Below, one piece after another: positions 43,970 through 52,849 of a DNA stretch of 64,000 nt. Both the position numbers and the translations under genes were made by a program. The notes below the pieces were generated by a model. The model was not told the origin of the DNA. It ran no database searches and saw only the letters and a list, made by a program, of their open reading frames with translations. The DNA is taken from contig NZ_CP160403.1 in NCBI RefSeq assembly GCF_040782645.1, positions 9,087,001 to 9,151,000 on the forward strand, read 5' to 3'. The stretch comes from Streptomyces sp. HUAS ZL42 (GTDB taxonomy: Bacteria > Actinomycetota > Actinomycetes > Streptomycetales > Streptomycetaceae). Position 1 is the first letter of the stretch; each line of letters starts with the position of its first letter.

Positions 43970-43975
43970 TAGAAT
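43970..43975 (+). promoter_or_regulatory. -10 element of a leaderless FHA-ABC transcript
   Basis: TAGAAT ends 6 bases before the ATG of the transporter gene, the classical spacing for a transcript that starts at the start codon. No Shine-Dalgarno sequence precedes the ATG, which agrees. The -35 region is weak. Confidence 0.5.
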
Positions 43976-43981
43976 TCTGGC

Positions 43982-46321
43982 ATGGCGGAGCGCCCGGTCG
44001 CCTCGACTGCGCCCGAACTCGTGCTGGTGACCGAGTCGGGCTCCACGGTGATGACGCCTGGCCACGACTACCACGTCGGACGCGACCCGGTCAGCGACAT
44101 CGTCCTCGACGACAGCCGGGTCTCCTGGCACCACGCGGTGCTGCGGCCCGCGGGTGACCACTGGACCATCGAGGACGAGCAGAGCACCAACGGCACCTAC
44201 GCCGACGGCCGCCGCGTCTACGAATGGGACGTGGGCCCCGGCACGGTCATCCGCTTCGGCAACCCCCTCGACGGCCCGCGCGCCGTCCTGGCGGGGCTCC
44301 CCCCGCCGTCCCCGGAACGCCCGTCCGCGGTCTCGATGCCCGCGCTGACCGGCACCTACCGGCGGCCGACGACGGTACGGCCGCTGCCCACCCGCACCTT
44401 CAGCATCGGCAGAGCCGCCGAGAACGACCTCGTCATCGAGGACCTCGTCGTCTCCCGACGGCACGCCGAACTGCGGGCCCTGCCGGACGGGACGTACGAG
44501 ATCGAGGACCTCGGCAGCCACAACGGCACCTATCTCAACGGGCAGCCCGTCACCCGGGCCACGATCGGCCCCGGCGACATCGTCGGCATCGGTCACTCGG
44601 CGTTCTCCCTGGTCGGCGACCAGTTGCAGGAGTACGTCGACACCGGGGAGATCTCCCTCGACGTGCAGGACCTCACCGTCGCCGTCGACCACGGCCGCAA
44701 GGCGCTGCTCGACCATGTGTCGTTCCCGGTGGGGGAGAAGTGCCTGCTCGCGGTCGTCGGCCCGAGCGGCGCCGGCAAGTCCACACTCCTCAACGCCCTG
44801 ACCGGGCAGCGCCCCGCCGGCCACGGCACGGTCCTGTACGACGGGCGCGACCTCTACCGCGACTACGCCGAACTGCGTCAGCGCATCGGCCTGGTGCCGC
44901 AGGACGACATCCTGCACGCCCGGCTGACCGTCCGCGACGCCCTCGCCTACGCCGCGGAACTGCGCTTCCCGCAGGACACCGCGAAGGCGGAACGCCGGGA
45001 ACGGGTCGACGAGGTGATCCGCGAGCTGGGTCTGGAACAGCGCGCCCTGCAGCGGGTGCACAGCCTGTCGGGTGGGCAGCGCAAGCGGGTCAGCGTGGCC
45101 CTGGAGTTGCTGACCAAGCCGTCGCTGCTCTTCCTCGACGAGCCCACCCCCGGCCTCGAACCCGGCACGGACCGCTCGGTGATGCACATGCTGCGCGGGC
45201 TCGCCGACGACGGCCGGACCGTCATCCTGGTCACCCACAGCGTCCTCGGCCTCGACATGTGCGACCGCCTCCTGGTCCTTGCGCCGGGCGGCACCGTCGC
45301 CTATTACGGCCCGGCCGACGACGCCCTCGCCTTTCTCGGCTTCGAGCAGTGGCCGGAGGCCTTCGAGGCCTTCGAACGGGACCAGTACCGGGACTGGGGG
45401 GAGGAGTACCGCGACTCGCCGTTCCACCGGCAGTACGTCGTCAACGCCAGCCCGCAGCCCCGCCTGCCACGCTCCGGCCCTGTGATCATGCTTCCGCCGA
45501 CCAGGCCGCGCAGCCGGGTGGCCCAGCTCGGCACCCTGGTCCGCCGTTGCAAGGCCGTGCTCGGCGCCGACCGCACCTTTCTGGCCATCATGATCGCCCT
45601 GCCGTTCGTCATGGGCGGAACGGCCCGTGCGCTCGCCGGTGACCGGCTGACCCGGGACACGGCGATGAACGTACTGCTCATCCTCTGCGTCGGCGGAGTG
45701 CTCACCGGCGCGGCCAACGCCGTGCGCGAGCTCGTCAAGGAACGCGTGATCTACCGGCGGGAGCGGGCCGTCGGCCTGTCCAGATCGGCGTATCTGATGT
45801 CCAAGGTCGTCGTGCTCGGCACGGTCACCGTTCTGCAGGCCGTCGTGCTGACCCTGGTCGCCCTGCTCGGCGTGGACCTCAACGCGCCCGGCGGGAACGG
45901 CGTGCTGATGCCGCCGCTGATCGAGATCACGATCGCCGTTGCCCTGCTGGCCTTCACCGCGATGATGCTCGGCCTGGTCGTGTCCGCGCTGGTGCGCAAG
46001 GAGGAGGTGACGATGCCGCTGCTGGTCCTGCTGGCCGTCGTCCAGGTCGTCTTCTGCGGCGCCCTGCTGAAGCTGGACGGTGTACCCGGTCTGGAGCAGC
46101 TGTCCTGGCTCGTGCCCTCCCGGTGGGCGCTGGCTGCGATGGCCGGCACCATCGGGCTGGCCCGCATCGTGCCCGGTGAGCTGGCCGACGACCCGCTGTT
46201 CCGGCACTCGACGGGCGTATGGCTGCTCGACATCGCCATGCTCGTCGTGCTGGCGGCGGTCTTCGGCTTCGTGGTGTCCCGGCTGCTGCGCCGGCACGAA
46301 CCGGCCGTGCTGCGGAAGTAG
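43982..46321 (+). CDS. ABC-2 exporter with two N-terminal FHA domains
   Basis: A 779-residue fusion: FHA domain 1 (about 20-90, GRDPVSDIVLDDSRVSWHH), FHA domain 2 (about 135-205, IGRAAENDLVIEDLVVSRRH, GSHNGTYLNG), an ABC ATPase (about 225-455) with Walker A GPSGAGKSTLL, signature LSGGQRKR and Walker B LLFLDEPT, then an ABC-2 membrane domain with six helices (about 525-770). FHA domains bind phosphothreonine, and the operon encodes a Ser/Thr kinase two genes later. This is the architecture of mycobacterial Rv1747, which is controlled by the adjacent kinase PknF. Substrate unknown; cell-envelope lipids or glycans are the usual guess. First gene of the operon. Confidence 0.92.
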   Translation: MAERPVASTAPELVLVTESGSTVMTPGHDYHVGRDPVSDIVLDDSRVSWHHAVLRPAGDHWTIEDEQSTNGTYADGRRVYEWDVGPGTVIRFGNPLDGPRAVLAGLPPPSPERPSAVSMPALTGTYRRPTTVRPLPTRTFSIGRAAENDLVIEDLVVSRRHAELRALPDGTYEIEDLGSHNGTYLNGQPVTRATIGPGDIVGIGHSAFSLVGDQLQEYVDTGEISLDVQDLTVAVDHGRKALLDHVSFPVGEKCLLAVVGPSGAGKSTLLNALTGQRPAGHGTVLYDGRDLYRDYAELRQRIGLVPQDDILHARLTVRDALAYAAELRFPQDTAKAERRERVDEVIRELGLEQRALQRVHSLSGGQRKRVSVALELLTKPSLLFLDEPTPGLEPGTDRSVMHMLRGLADDGRTVILVTHSVLGLDMCDRLLVLAPGGTVAYYGPADDALAFLGFEQWPEAFEAFERDQYRDWGEEYRDSPFHRQYVVNASPQPRLPRSGPVIMLPPTRPRSRVAQLGTLVRRCKAVLGADRTFLAIMIALPFVMGGTARALAGDRLTRDTAMNVLLILCVGGVLTGAANAVRELVKERVIYRRERAVGLSRSAYLMSKVVVLGTVTVLQAVVLTLVALLGVDLNAPGGNGVLMPPLIEITIAVALLAFTAMMLGLVVSALVRKEEVTMPLLVLLAVVQVVFCGALLKLDGVPGLEQLSWLVPSRWALAAMAGTIGLARIVPGELADDPLFRHSTGVWLLDIAMLVVLAAVFGFVVSRLLRRHEPAVLRK

Positions 46322-46329
46322 GGGGTGCC

Positions 46330-46887
46330 ATGACGATGACGAGTCCCGGCTTCCGGCCCACGCACGTCGTCCCCCAGCACGGCATGCCCGCCTGGGAGGC
46401 CCCCGATCCGGGCCGGCCCACGGTGCCCCTCGACCCGCTGCTGCCGGTCCAGCTGATCGAGCGGCGCGGCGACTGGGGGCAGATCCTGTGCGCCAACGGC
46501 TGGTCGGCCTGGGTCGACAGTCGCTTCCTGGTCGCCGTACCCAAGGACCCGCCCGCCCCGGGCGGCCCGCCCACGAATGCCGCCGACCCGCGCCCCCTGC
46601 TCGCCCGCGCCGAACGGGCCCTGGCCGACTACCGGGCGGCCGTCGAGGACCTGGCCGGCGGCGGACTCGACGGCGAGACCTTCCGGCGCCGCACACAGGG
46701 GCTCAGGATCGGCGTCGTCGTCGACGGGGAGTCCGTGTGGCTCTACGACCCCGCACAGGGCCGGTGGGCGTACGGCGACGGGACGCGGCTGGCCACGTAC
46801 GCCACGGACGCCGAGCCCAGCATGGCCCAGGACCAGGACCCGGGCCATGCACCCACTCAGGTCGTCGGCCACGACGGTGAACCCTGA
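46330..46887 (+). CDS. Small SH3-like protein in FHA-ABC/kinase operon
   Basis: This 185-residue protein begins 9 bases after the transporter stop. Residues 15-75 (LDPLLPVQLIERRGDWGQILCANGWSAWVDSRFLV) read like an SH3-type beta barrel, which in bacteria can bind peptidoglycan or protein ligands. The rest (about 85-165) is helical plus a WLYDPAQGRWAYGDGTRL segment. It has no signal peptide, so it is presumably cytosolic. Its stop overlaps the kinase start (TGATG), so it is coupled to it. It could adapt the kinase to the transporter. Confidence 0.65.
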   Translation: MTMTSPGFRPTHVVPQHGMPAWEAPDPGRPTVPLDPLLPVQLIERRGDWGQILCANGWSAWVDSRFLVAVPKDPPAPGGPPTNAADPRPLLARAERALADYRAAVEDLAGGGLDGETFRRRTQGLRIGVVVDGESVWLYDPAQGRWAYGDGTRLATYATDAEPSMAQDQDPGHAPTQVVGHDGEP

Positions 46888-47879
46888 TGGCACGCGACAC
46901 CAGCCTCTTCTCCGGCCGGCCGTCCGACCTGATCGGCAAGCAGGTCGCGAGCTACCGCGTCGAGCAGGAGATCGGCCGCGGCGGCATGGCCGTCGTCTAC
47001 CGCGCCCGGGACCTGCGTCTGGACCGCACGGTCGCCCTGAAGCTCCTCGCCCCGGAACTCGCCCGCAACGACACCTTCCGGCAGCGCTTCACCCACGAGT
47101 CCCGGGTGGCCGCCGCGATCGACCACCCGCACATCGTGCCGGTCTTCGAGGCCGGTGAGACCGACGGCATCCTGTACATCGCCATGCGGTACGTCTCCGG
47201 CAGCGACCTGCGCCATCTTCTCGACCAGCAGGGCCCGCTGCCGCTCGCGACCGCCGTCCGCATCGCCGCCCAGGTCGCCTCCGCGCTCGACGCGGCCCAC
47301 GAGCACGGTCTGGTGCACCGGGACGTGAAGCCCGGCAACATCCTGGTGTCCCGCGGCACCGACAGCGACCACCCCGAGCACGTCTACCTCACCGACTTCG
47401 GCCTCACGAAGAAGTCGCTGTCCCTGACCGGTTTCACGACGGTCGGACAGTTCGTCGGCACCCTGGACTATGTCGCCCCCGAACAGATCTCCGGCCGCCC
47501 GGTCGACGGCCGGTGCGACGTCTACAGCTTCGCCTGCGTGGTCTACGAGTCCCTGACGGGCCGGCCACCCTTCCGCCGTGAGGACGACATGGCCCTGCTG
47601 TGGGCCCACCAGTACGACGACCCGCCCCAGCTCACCGAGGACCGCCCCGACCTCACGCCCCGCCTCGACGCGGTGTTCGCCAAGGCCCTCGCCAAGATCC
47701 CCGACGACCGTCACGACTCCTGCCTCGAATTCGTCGCGGCCCTGCGCGCGGCGGGATCCGGTGCGCCCGAGGCCGGTCACCCGCCGACCGAGGTGGACGC
47801 GAGAGTCGCGGCAGCCCGCGAGGAGCAGCCCAAGCCACCGCCGCGGTGGGCGGAACCGGCGTTCGGACGGCGGCCCTGA
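46887..47879 (+). CDS. Ser/Thr protein kinase (PknF-operon-like, soluble)
   Basis: This 330-residue Hanks-type kinase has all key elements: IGRGGMAVVYRA (Gly loop), VALKLL (catalytic Lys), HRDVKPGNIL (catalytic loop), DFGL (Mg site) and VGTLDYVAPEQI (activation segment end). It ends in a Pro/Ala tail without a transmembrane helix or sensor domain, unlike most PknB-type kinases. Start codon overlaps the upstream stop. Its probable job is to phosphorylate threonines read by the FHA domains of the transporter; this follows from gene order and the Rv1747/PknF precedent. Confidence 0.92.
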   Translation: MARDTSLFSGRPSDLIGKQVASYRVEQEIGRGGMAVVYRARDLRLDRTVALKLLAPELARNDTFRQRFTHESRVAAAIDHPHIVPVFEAGETDGILYIAMRYVSGSDLRHLLDQQGPLPLATAVRIAAQVASALDAAHEHGLVHRDVKPGNILVSRGTDSDHPEHVYLTDFGLTKKSLSLTGFTTVGQFVGTLDYVAPEQISGRPVDGRCDVYSFACVVYESLTGRPPFRREDDMALLWAHQYDDPPQLTEDRPDLTPRLDAVFAKALAKIPDDRHDSCLEFVAALRAAGSGAPEAGHPPTEVDARVAAAREEQPKPPPRWAEPAFGRRP

Positions 47880-47907
47880 GGCCGGTCCCGGCCCGACGCC
47901 GTCGACC

Positions 47908-49182
47908 TCATCCCTGCCACTCCTTCGCCACCTCACCCCGTCGCCGCAGCCGGTGTGCCAGCAGCCCGCCCAGGAAGCCCGCCGCGAGCCCCCACAGCAC
48001 GGCGAAGCCCAGCGCCGTCCCCAGGTCGGGGCGCAGGAACAGGTCTCCGGACAGGCCGCCCAGGTCGCTGATGCCGAGCACGGACAGGCCGTAGTGCGCG
48101 GAGATGCGGCAGAGGAGACAGATCATGAGCACCGTGAGCGCGAGTGCGACCGCCATGTGCACGGCGTGCTGCCAGGCGCGTATCCGGGCCGGTGAGCGGG
48201 CCGCCATCACGAACGCGGCGGCAAGCAGCAGCAGCGCGTCGACGGCCATGAGCCACCACCACCGGCCGTCGTACTCGGTGATCGTGCTCAGGTTGAGGGT
48301 GGAGTCGTCCGGGCCGCGCAGCACCTCGTCGAGGACGTGCGGCATGGGCAGGCCGAACGGTCCCTCCACCCTGCCGTGCCAGGTGGCGCCCAGACCGATC
48401 GTGAGCGCCAGCCAGACGACGTTCGGCAGGCCGAGCAGGATCACCGCCAGGGTCTCCACGGGACGACCGCGCGTCGCCGCGGTGACGAGGGCGATGAGGA
48501 CGCCCAGGCCAACGCAAGCCAGGAGCAGCGCGACCATGACGTACGCGGCCGGCCGCACCGACTCCTGGAAGCGGAGCAGCCGGGCGGGCAGGGGGGCGCC
48601 GCTCGAGACCAGCAGGCTCAGCACGAGCACACCGGACAGCCACAGCAGGCCGACGAGCAGTGTCAGCGGTACGTCCGTGGTGAAGCCGACTTCGGGACTG
48701 ACGCCGAACACGTCGCCGAGGTCGTCGAGCATGTCGTTCCCGACGGAGATCGCGAACGTCTGGCGGGCCCCGAGGGCGAGGCCGAGCAGCCCGAGCAGCC
48801 ACAGCACGGCGATCCGGCCCGCCCACCCCGCCAGCTCCGTGGCGCCGGCCACCGCCCGGTGGCGCAGTGGCCGCAGAAACCCCGCGGCGACGACCAGGGC
48901 GCCGACGAGCGTGACGGACAGCGGAATCACGGTCAGCCCCGCCTGGGTTTCGGCGAGGTCCCCGGCGTTGCCGCTGAGTTCGACGGTGCCGCCGACGGCC
49001 GTGACGACGGTCGCCGCCACGACCCTCGGGAAAGCGCCGTCCGGCAGATCCGTCGCACCGGCCGCCCACAGTCCCAGGGCGGCCACGACGCCCATGGCGA
49101 CCAGCCCGGCCAGCGTCGTGACGGCGGCCTGGACCCAGCCGTGGCGGGCCGGGCCCTGGTCAGGAGGGCGGTGCGGGCTCAC
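47908..49182 (-). CDS. Polytopic membrane protein (streptophobe-like)
   Basis: This 424-residue integral membrane protein has about ten hydrophobic helices in a pattern seen in actinobacterial streptophobe-family proteins: AVTTLAGLVAMGVVAALGL, VIPLSVTLVGALVVAAG, IAVLWLLGLLGLALG, LLVGLLWLSGVLVLSLL, VMVALLLACVGLGVLIAL, with a large extracellular or cytosolic loop (NLSTITEYDGRWWWL). No catalytic motif is visible. It converges on the kinase gene with a 28-base gap and is divergent from the gene at 49346. Confidence 0.8.
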   Translation of the reverse strand: MSPHRPPDQGPARHGWVQAAVTTLAGLVAMGVVAALGLWAAGATDLPDGAFPRVVAATVVTAVGGTVELSGNAGDLAETQAGLTVIPLSVTLVGALVVAAGFLRPLRHRAVAGATELAGWAGRIAVLWLLGLLGLALGARQTFAISVGNDMLDDLGDVFGVSPEVGFTTDVPLTLLVGLLWLSGVLVLSLLVSSGAPLPARLLRFQESVRPAAYVMVALLLACVGLGVLIALVTAATRGRPVETLAVILLGLPNVVWLALTIGLGATWHGRVEGPFGLPMPHVLDEVLRGPDDSTLNLSTITEYDGRWWWLMAVDALLLLAAAFVMAARSPARIRAWQHAVHMAVALALTVLMICLLCRISAHYGLSVLGISDLGGLSGDLFLRPDLGTALGFAVLWGLAAGFLGGLLAHRLRRRGEVAKEWQG

Positions 49183-49345
49183 CCCGCCACGCTAAGCAGC
49201 CGGGGCAACGCGTGCCTGCCGGGAGGTCCGTCCGCGTGGGCTTGCGGTCGGAACGGAAATGGAGCACACAATAGGTGTATTGGATAACGAAGTGGTGCAA
49301 ATGGCATGACTTGCCGCGGGACATCCGCGACGGGAAGAAGACCTC

Positions 49346-50629
49346 GTGAGCGTCGAACCGCCGTCATCCGGCCGCCCCTCAGGGCCGCCCTCCGGCCCGC
49401 TGTCGGGTCCCTCCGAGCCGCCCTCGGTTCCGCCCTCCCAGCCTCCGCCTCCCGGCCCGCCCTCGCAGCCGACCGGCGGCGGGGAAGCGCCGGAGCCCGG
49501 CCGGCCGTGGTGGAAGTCAGCCCCGCGGGTCGCGGTCGTGTCCACGGCCGTGGTGGCGGCCGTCGTGCTCGCGGTCGTGTTCAGCAGCTCCGGCGGCGGT
49601 TCCGGCAGCGGCGGAGGCGAGGTCTTCCTGCAGGCCGCGGGCAAGAGCGGCCCGGACCCGTTCACCCCGTCCACGGCCACGGACAACACCGCCCCTCCGG
49701 TGTCGCCCTCCGCGACGGCCACCGAGTCCGCCCCGGCCAACGCGGTGCGCAGCGTCGGCGGCGGCACAGCCGGTCTGTACGGCGGCAGTCAGCGCGTCTC
49801 CAGCTGCGACGTGGAGAAGCAGGTCAAGTACATGCAGGCGGCCCCCTCGAAGAGCAAGGCGTTCGCCTCGGTCGCCGGCGTCGACACCGCCCAGGTCCCC
49901 TCGTATCTGCGCTCGCTCACCCCCGTACAGCTGCGTATGGACACCCGCGTCACCAACCACGGCTACAACGACGGCACCGCCACCGGCTACCAGGCCGTCC
50001 TGCAGACCGGCACGGCCGTCCTCGTGGACGGCCACGGTGTGCCCCGAGTCCGCTGCGCCTGCGGCAACCCGCTGACCCCGCCGGTCGCCCAGCAGGGGAC
50101 GCCGAAGCCGAAAGGCGACACCTGGGCGTCGTACCGCTCCTCCAACGTCGTCGTGGTCTCCCCGTCCGTGACGGTCATCAACGTCTTCGTCCTCTACGAC
50201 CACGACCACGACCACTGGTTCGCACGCCACCGCGGCGACACGGGCGGCAAGGACCAAAAGGCCAAGCCGCCGGTGAAGCCCACCCCGTCCGTGACGGTCA
50301 CCACGCCGCCGACGTCGTCGTCGCCGAGCTCCCACTCCCCGTCTCCGTGCGTCTCCTCGCCCAGCGGCAAGCCCAGCCCCTCCACGAAGCCCTGCCCGCC
50401 GACGTCGACCGCTCCGTCGTCGTCCCCGAGCTCCCAATCGCCGTCCTCGTCGCCTCCTTCGTCCCCCTCCGTGCCACCGCCGTCCGTGCCACCGCCGTCT
50501 GTGCCACCGCCGTCCGTGCCACCGCCGTCCGTGCCTCCTTCCTCCGTGCCTCCCTCCTCGGCGCCTCCGTCCTCGGTACCCGGCGTGAGCGAGGCGCCGG
50601 GGCCCTCGTCCCTGACAGCGGTGCCGTGA
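49346..50629 (+). CDS. Membrane-anchored Pro-rich protein, DUF6777-like
   Basis: This 427-residue protein starts at GTG 49346. A Pro/Ser-rich cytosolic N-terminus (about 1-55) is followed by one membrane helix (VAVVSTAVVAAVVLAVVF). The extracellular domain (about 85-290) has EVFLQAAGKSGPDPFTPST, the Cys-containing CDVEKQVKYMQ and VRCACGNPLTPP; the last 130 residues are Pro/Ser/Thr-rich with PPPSV repeats. It resembles the actinobacterial DUF6777 family. It may span the wall, the repeats acting as a rigid spacer. Function unknown. Confidence 0.75.
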   Translation: MSVEPPSSGRPSGPPSGPLSGPSEPPSVPPSQPPPPGPPSQPTGGGEAPEPGRPWWKSAPRVAVVSTAVVAAVVLAVVFSSSGGGSGSGGGEVFLQAAGKSGPDPFTPSTATDNTAPPVSPSATATESAPANAVRSVGGGTAGLYGGSQRVSSCDVEKQVKYMQAAPSKSKAFASVAGVDTAQVPSYLRSLTPVQLRMDTRVTNHGYNDGTATGYQAVLQTGTAVLVDGHGVPRVRCACGNPLTPPVAQQGTPKPKGDTWASYRSSNVVVVSPSVTVINVFVLYDHDHDHWFARHRGDTGGKDQKAKPPVKPTPSVTVTTPPTSSSPSSHSPSPCVSSPSGKPSPSTKPCPPTSTAPSSSPSSQSPSSSPPSSPSVPPPSVPPPSVPPPSVPPPSVPPSSVPPSSAPPSSVPGVSEAPGPSSLTAVP

Positions 50630-50727
50630 GGCGGTGGCCCGTGCTCACGGGGACTGCCCGGCCCGGCTCGGGGTAAGAGCACAGGTGCAGCAGCGTCCGG
50701 CCGGGCCGGCGTCCGAGAGAGAAACGC

Positions 50728-51201
50728 ATGATCGAGCACCTGGACGGGGCAGTGATGCCGACTGGCTTCGACGTGCCCGTGGAACCGCTACGACGGGCGG
50801 CGCACTTCACCGGCGAACCGGGATGCATCGCCCAGGCGCGGACCTTCGCCGCGCTCTTCGTCGACCAGCTCAGGACCGAGTGGTGCGCCACCGTCGACGG
50901 CCGCGTCGACGGCGAGGTGCTGCTGGTGGTCAGCGAACTGGTCACCAACGCCGACCGGCACAGCCACGGGCCCTACATCCTGGAACTCGAGGGCACCGAC
51001 GCCTCGGTGACGGTCAGCGTCTGGGACAGCAGCGCCGCGCTGCCCCTGCGATTCCCGCGCGACCCCGAACGCGTCGGCCGGCACGGCCTGGAGATCGTGC
51101 ACGCGCTGGCGGCGAAGGTCACCGCAGAGCGCGTGCCGGTCGGCAAGCGGGTGAGCGCGGTCGTCCGGCTGAGCGGCGAGCACGCCGCCCAGCCTTCCTG
51201 A
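50728..51201 (+). CDS. RsbW-like anti-sigma factor/HATPase serine kinase
   Basis: This 157-residue protein is a HATPase_c domain of the RsbW/SpoIIAB type, which binds a SigB-family sigma factor or phosphorylates its anti-anti-sigma. The N box LLVVSELVTNADRHS, the G1-like SVWDSSAALPL and the G2-like RVGRHGLEIVHAL are visible. A GAGAGAAAC stretch precedes ATG 50728. It converges with the SigB-type gene at 51226, which it may control; that pairing is inference. Confidence 0.85.
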   Translation: MIEHLDGAVMPTGFDVPVEPLRRAAHFTGEPGCIAQARTFAALFVDQLRTEWCATVDGRVDGEVLLVVSELVTNADRHSHGPYILELEGTDASVTVSVWDSSAALPLRFPRDPERVGRHGLEIVHALAAKVTAERVPVGKRVSAVVRLSGEHAAQPS

Positions 51202-51225
51202 CGCCGCGGTGTCAGGCCCGCCGTG

Positions 51226-52113
51226 TCAGGCGCAGCCGAGTTCTCCCAGCATTCCCCGGCGCAGCCGCATGATGATCCGCTTGATCAGACGGGACACGTG
51301 CATCTGGGAGCAGCCGAGCCGTTCACCTATCTCCGCCTGGGTGGCCTCCTCCACGAACCGCAGATGGATGATCTGCCGGTCGCGTTCACTGAGTTCGGCC
51401 ATGAGCGGCGCGAGCGACTGGAAGTCCTCGACGAGGCGCAGCCCGTCCTCCTCCACGCCGATGAAGTCGGCGAGGACCGCCTCGCCGTTCTCGGGACCGT
51501 CGCCGGTGAGAGCGGCGTCCAGCGACGAGGAGTTGTATCCGTTGGCGGCGACCTGCGCCTCCACGACCTCCTCCTCGGACAGGTTCATCAGCGTGGCCAG
51601 CTCCGCCACCGTCGGATCCCGGTCCAGCCGGGCGGCGAGTTCGTCGCGCGCCTTGGCCAGGTCCACGCGCAGCTCCTGAAGACGCCGCGGCACGTGCACC
51701 GCCCATGTGGTGTCCCGGAAGAACCGCTTGATCTCGCCGACGATGTACGGCAGGGCGAACGAGGTGAACTCGACTCCGCGCGCCAGCTCGAACCGGTCGA
51801 TGGCCTTGATGAGACCGATCATCCCGGTCTGGACCACGTCCTCCATGTCGTCCCCGCGGCCGCGGAACCGCCCGGCCGCGAACCGCACCAGCGAGATGTT
51901 CATCTCGATGAGCGTGTTGCGTGCGTACTGGTACTCGTACGTGCCTTCCTCGAGTTCCGTCAGGCGGCGGAAGAACTGGCGCGACAACTCCCGCGCGTCG
52001 CGCGGAGCGACGCTCCGCGGGTCCTCTACTCCCGGCAGTGGTCCGACACCCGTGCTGGCCCCGGCGGTCCCCTCGACGACCTCTGCCTCCGAACCGATCA
52101 CGGCGGTGTGCAT
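51226..52113 (-). CDS. SigB/SigF-family RNA polymerase sigma factor
   Basis: This 295-residue sigma factor has sigma-70 region 2 (about 70-140: YARNTLIEMNISLVRFAAGRF, DMEDVVQTGMIGLIKAIDRFE, FTSFALPYIVGEIKRFFRDT), region 3 (about 145-200) and region 4 (about 235-290: LSERDRQIIHLRFVEEATQAEIGERLGCSQMHVSRLIKRI). This is the SigB/F stress and sporulation group, of which Streptomyces has many. GAGAGGTA lies just before ATG 52113. Divergent from popR across 272 bases. From memory, S. coelicolor sigL lies in the same position beside the clpP3-clpP4 locus, so this may be its orthologue. Confidence 0.9.
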   Translation of the reverse strand: MHTAVIGSEAEVVEGTAGASTGVGPLPGVEDPRSVAPRDARELSRQFFRRLTELEEGTYEYQYARNTLIEMNISLVRFAAGRFRGRGDDMEDVVQTGMIGLIKAIDRFELARGVEFTSFALPYIVGEIKRFFRDTTWAVHVPRRLQELRVDLAKARDELAARLDRDPTVAELATLMNLSEEEVVEAQVAANGYNSSSLDAALTGDGPENGEAVLADFIGVEEDGLRLVEDFQSLAPLMAELSERDRQIIHLRFVEEATQAEIGERLGCSQMHVSRLIKRIIMRLRRGMLGELGCA

Positions 52114-52372
52114 TACCTCTCCCTCGAAAGTCACGGCGACCTGTACGTGTGCTGCGTGAAAGTGCGCTTCTTCGTGCGGGTACCCGGGGACCGGCGGCGC
52201 ATGCCCATGCGCCCTGCAGGCGGCGGAAATTGGGTGGTGGGCCGAACGCGTGTTCATCCACGCCGACTTCCTGCGCGCGGGGACCGACGGGCGGGCCGGT
52301 CAGGAGAGCGGGTGATTCGTCCGATTCCACCGAGGGCGGAACGCCGGACCCTTCCCGTGCCGCCGTGCGCTC

Positions 52373-52378
52373 CTAGGC
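52373..52378 (+). promoter_or_regulatory. -10 element of a possibly leaderless popR transcript
   Basis: TAGGCT ends 7 bases before the GTG start of popR, so transcription may begin at or next to the start codon. The ribosome-binding site before GTG is poor. Confidence 0.4.
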
Positions 52379-52385
52379 TGGGACG

Positions 52386-52805
52386 GTGAGCCGTCAAGCG
52401 CCGAACCAAGCCCGCGTCATCCCCCTGCGCCCGCAAGCCACACGCCCGGGGAAGGCCCGCCCAGTGTCCGAACGCCCGCCTGCCCAGGCACCCGCTCCCA
52501 AGGAACCCCTCTGGCGCGATCTGATCGGCGACGTCCTGCGCCGTGAACGCCTCGCCCAGGAACGCACGCTCAAGGACGTCGCCGACGCGGCTCGCATCTC
52601 CATGCCGTACCTCTCCGAGGTCGAGCGGGGCCGCAAGGAGGCCTCCTCGGAGGTCCTCGCGGCCGCCGCCCACGCCCTCGGCCTGGGCCTGGGCGACCTG
52701 CTGTCGCTGGCGCAGGGGGAGCTCACCCGGCTGACGAGCCGGCGGACCGACAGGAGCCGCACGCCGAGCGGTTCGCCGTACAACGGGCTCTGCCTGGCAG
52801 CCTGA
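52386..52805 (+). CDS. popR: PopR, XRE-type activator of clpP3-clpP4
   Basis: This 139-residue DNA-binding protein has a basic, Pro-rich N-terminus and an XRE helix-turn-helix (about 58-105: DVLRRERLAQERTLKDVADAARISMPYLSEVERGRKEASSEV). The C-terminus ends LCLAA. In S. lividans PopR activates the clpP3 clpP4 operon and is itself destroyed by ClpP1/ClpP2 through its two final alanines; both features are present here. The clpP operon lies immediately downstream on the other strand, with the tandem operator 1.5 kb away at 54315-54344. Expected state: silent while ClpP1P2 is active, switched on when it fails. Confidence 0.9.
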   Translation: MSRQAPNQARVIPLRPQATRPGKARPVSERPPAQAPAPKEPLWRDLIGDVLRRERLAQERTLKDVADAARISMPYLSEVERGRKEASSEVLAAAAHALGLGLGDLLSLAQGELTRLTSRRTDRSRTPSGSPYNGLCLAA

Positions 52806-52817
52806 CGAGCCGCGCGG

Positions 52818-52849
52818 GCCGGCGCCTCAGACCCCGGTGAGGCGCCGGC
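52818..52849. terminator. Perfect 12-bp hairpin between popR and clpP4
   Basis: GCCGGCGCCTCA and TGAGGCGCCGGC are separated by eight bases. The hairpin overlaps the last codons of clpP4 and lies 12 bases after popR, so it can end both convergent transcripts. Confidence 0.75.

Noticed and set aside
43388..46696. Minus-strand 1,100-codon frame opposite the FHA-ABC operon
   Set aside because: Shadow frame; the plus strand holds the Walker and FHA motifs.
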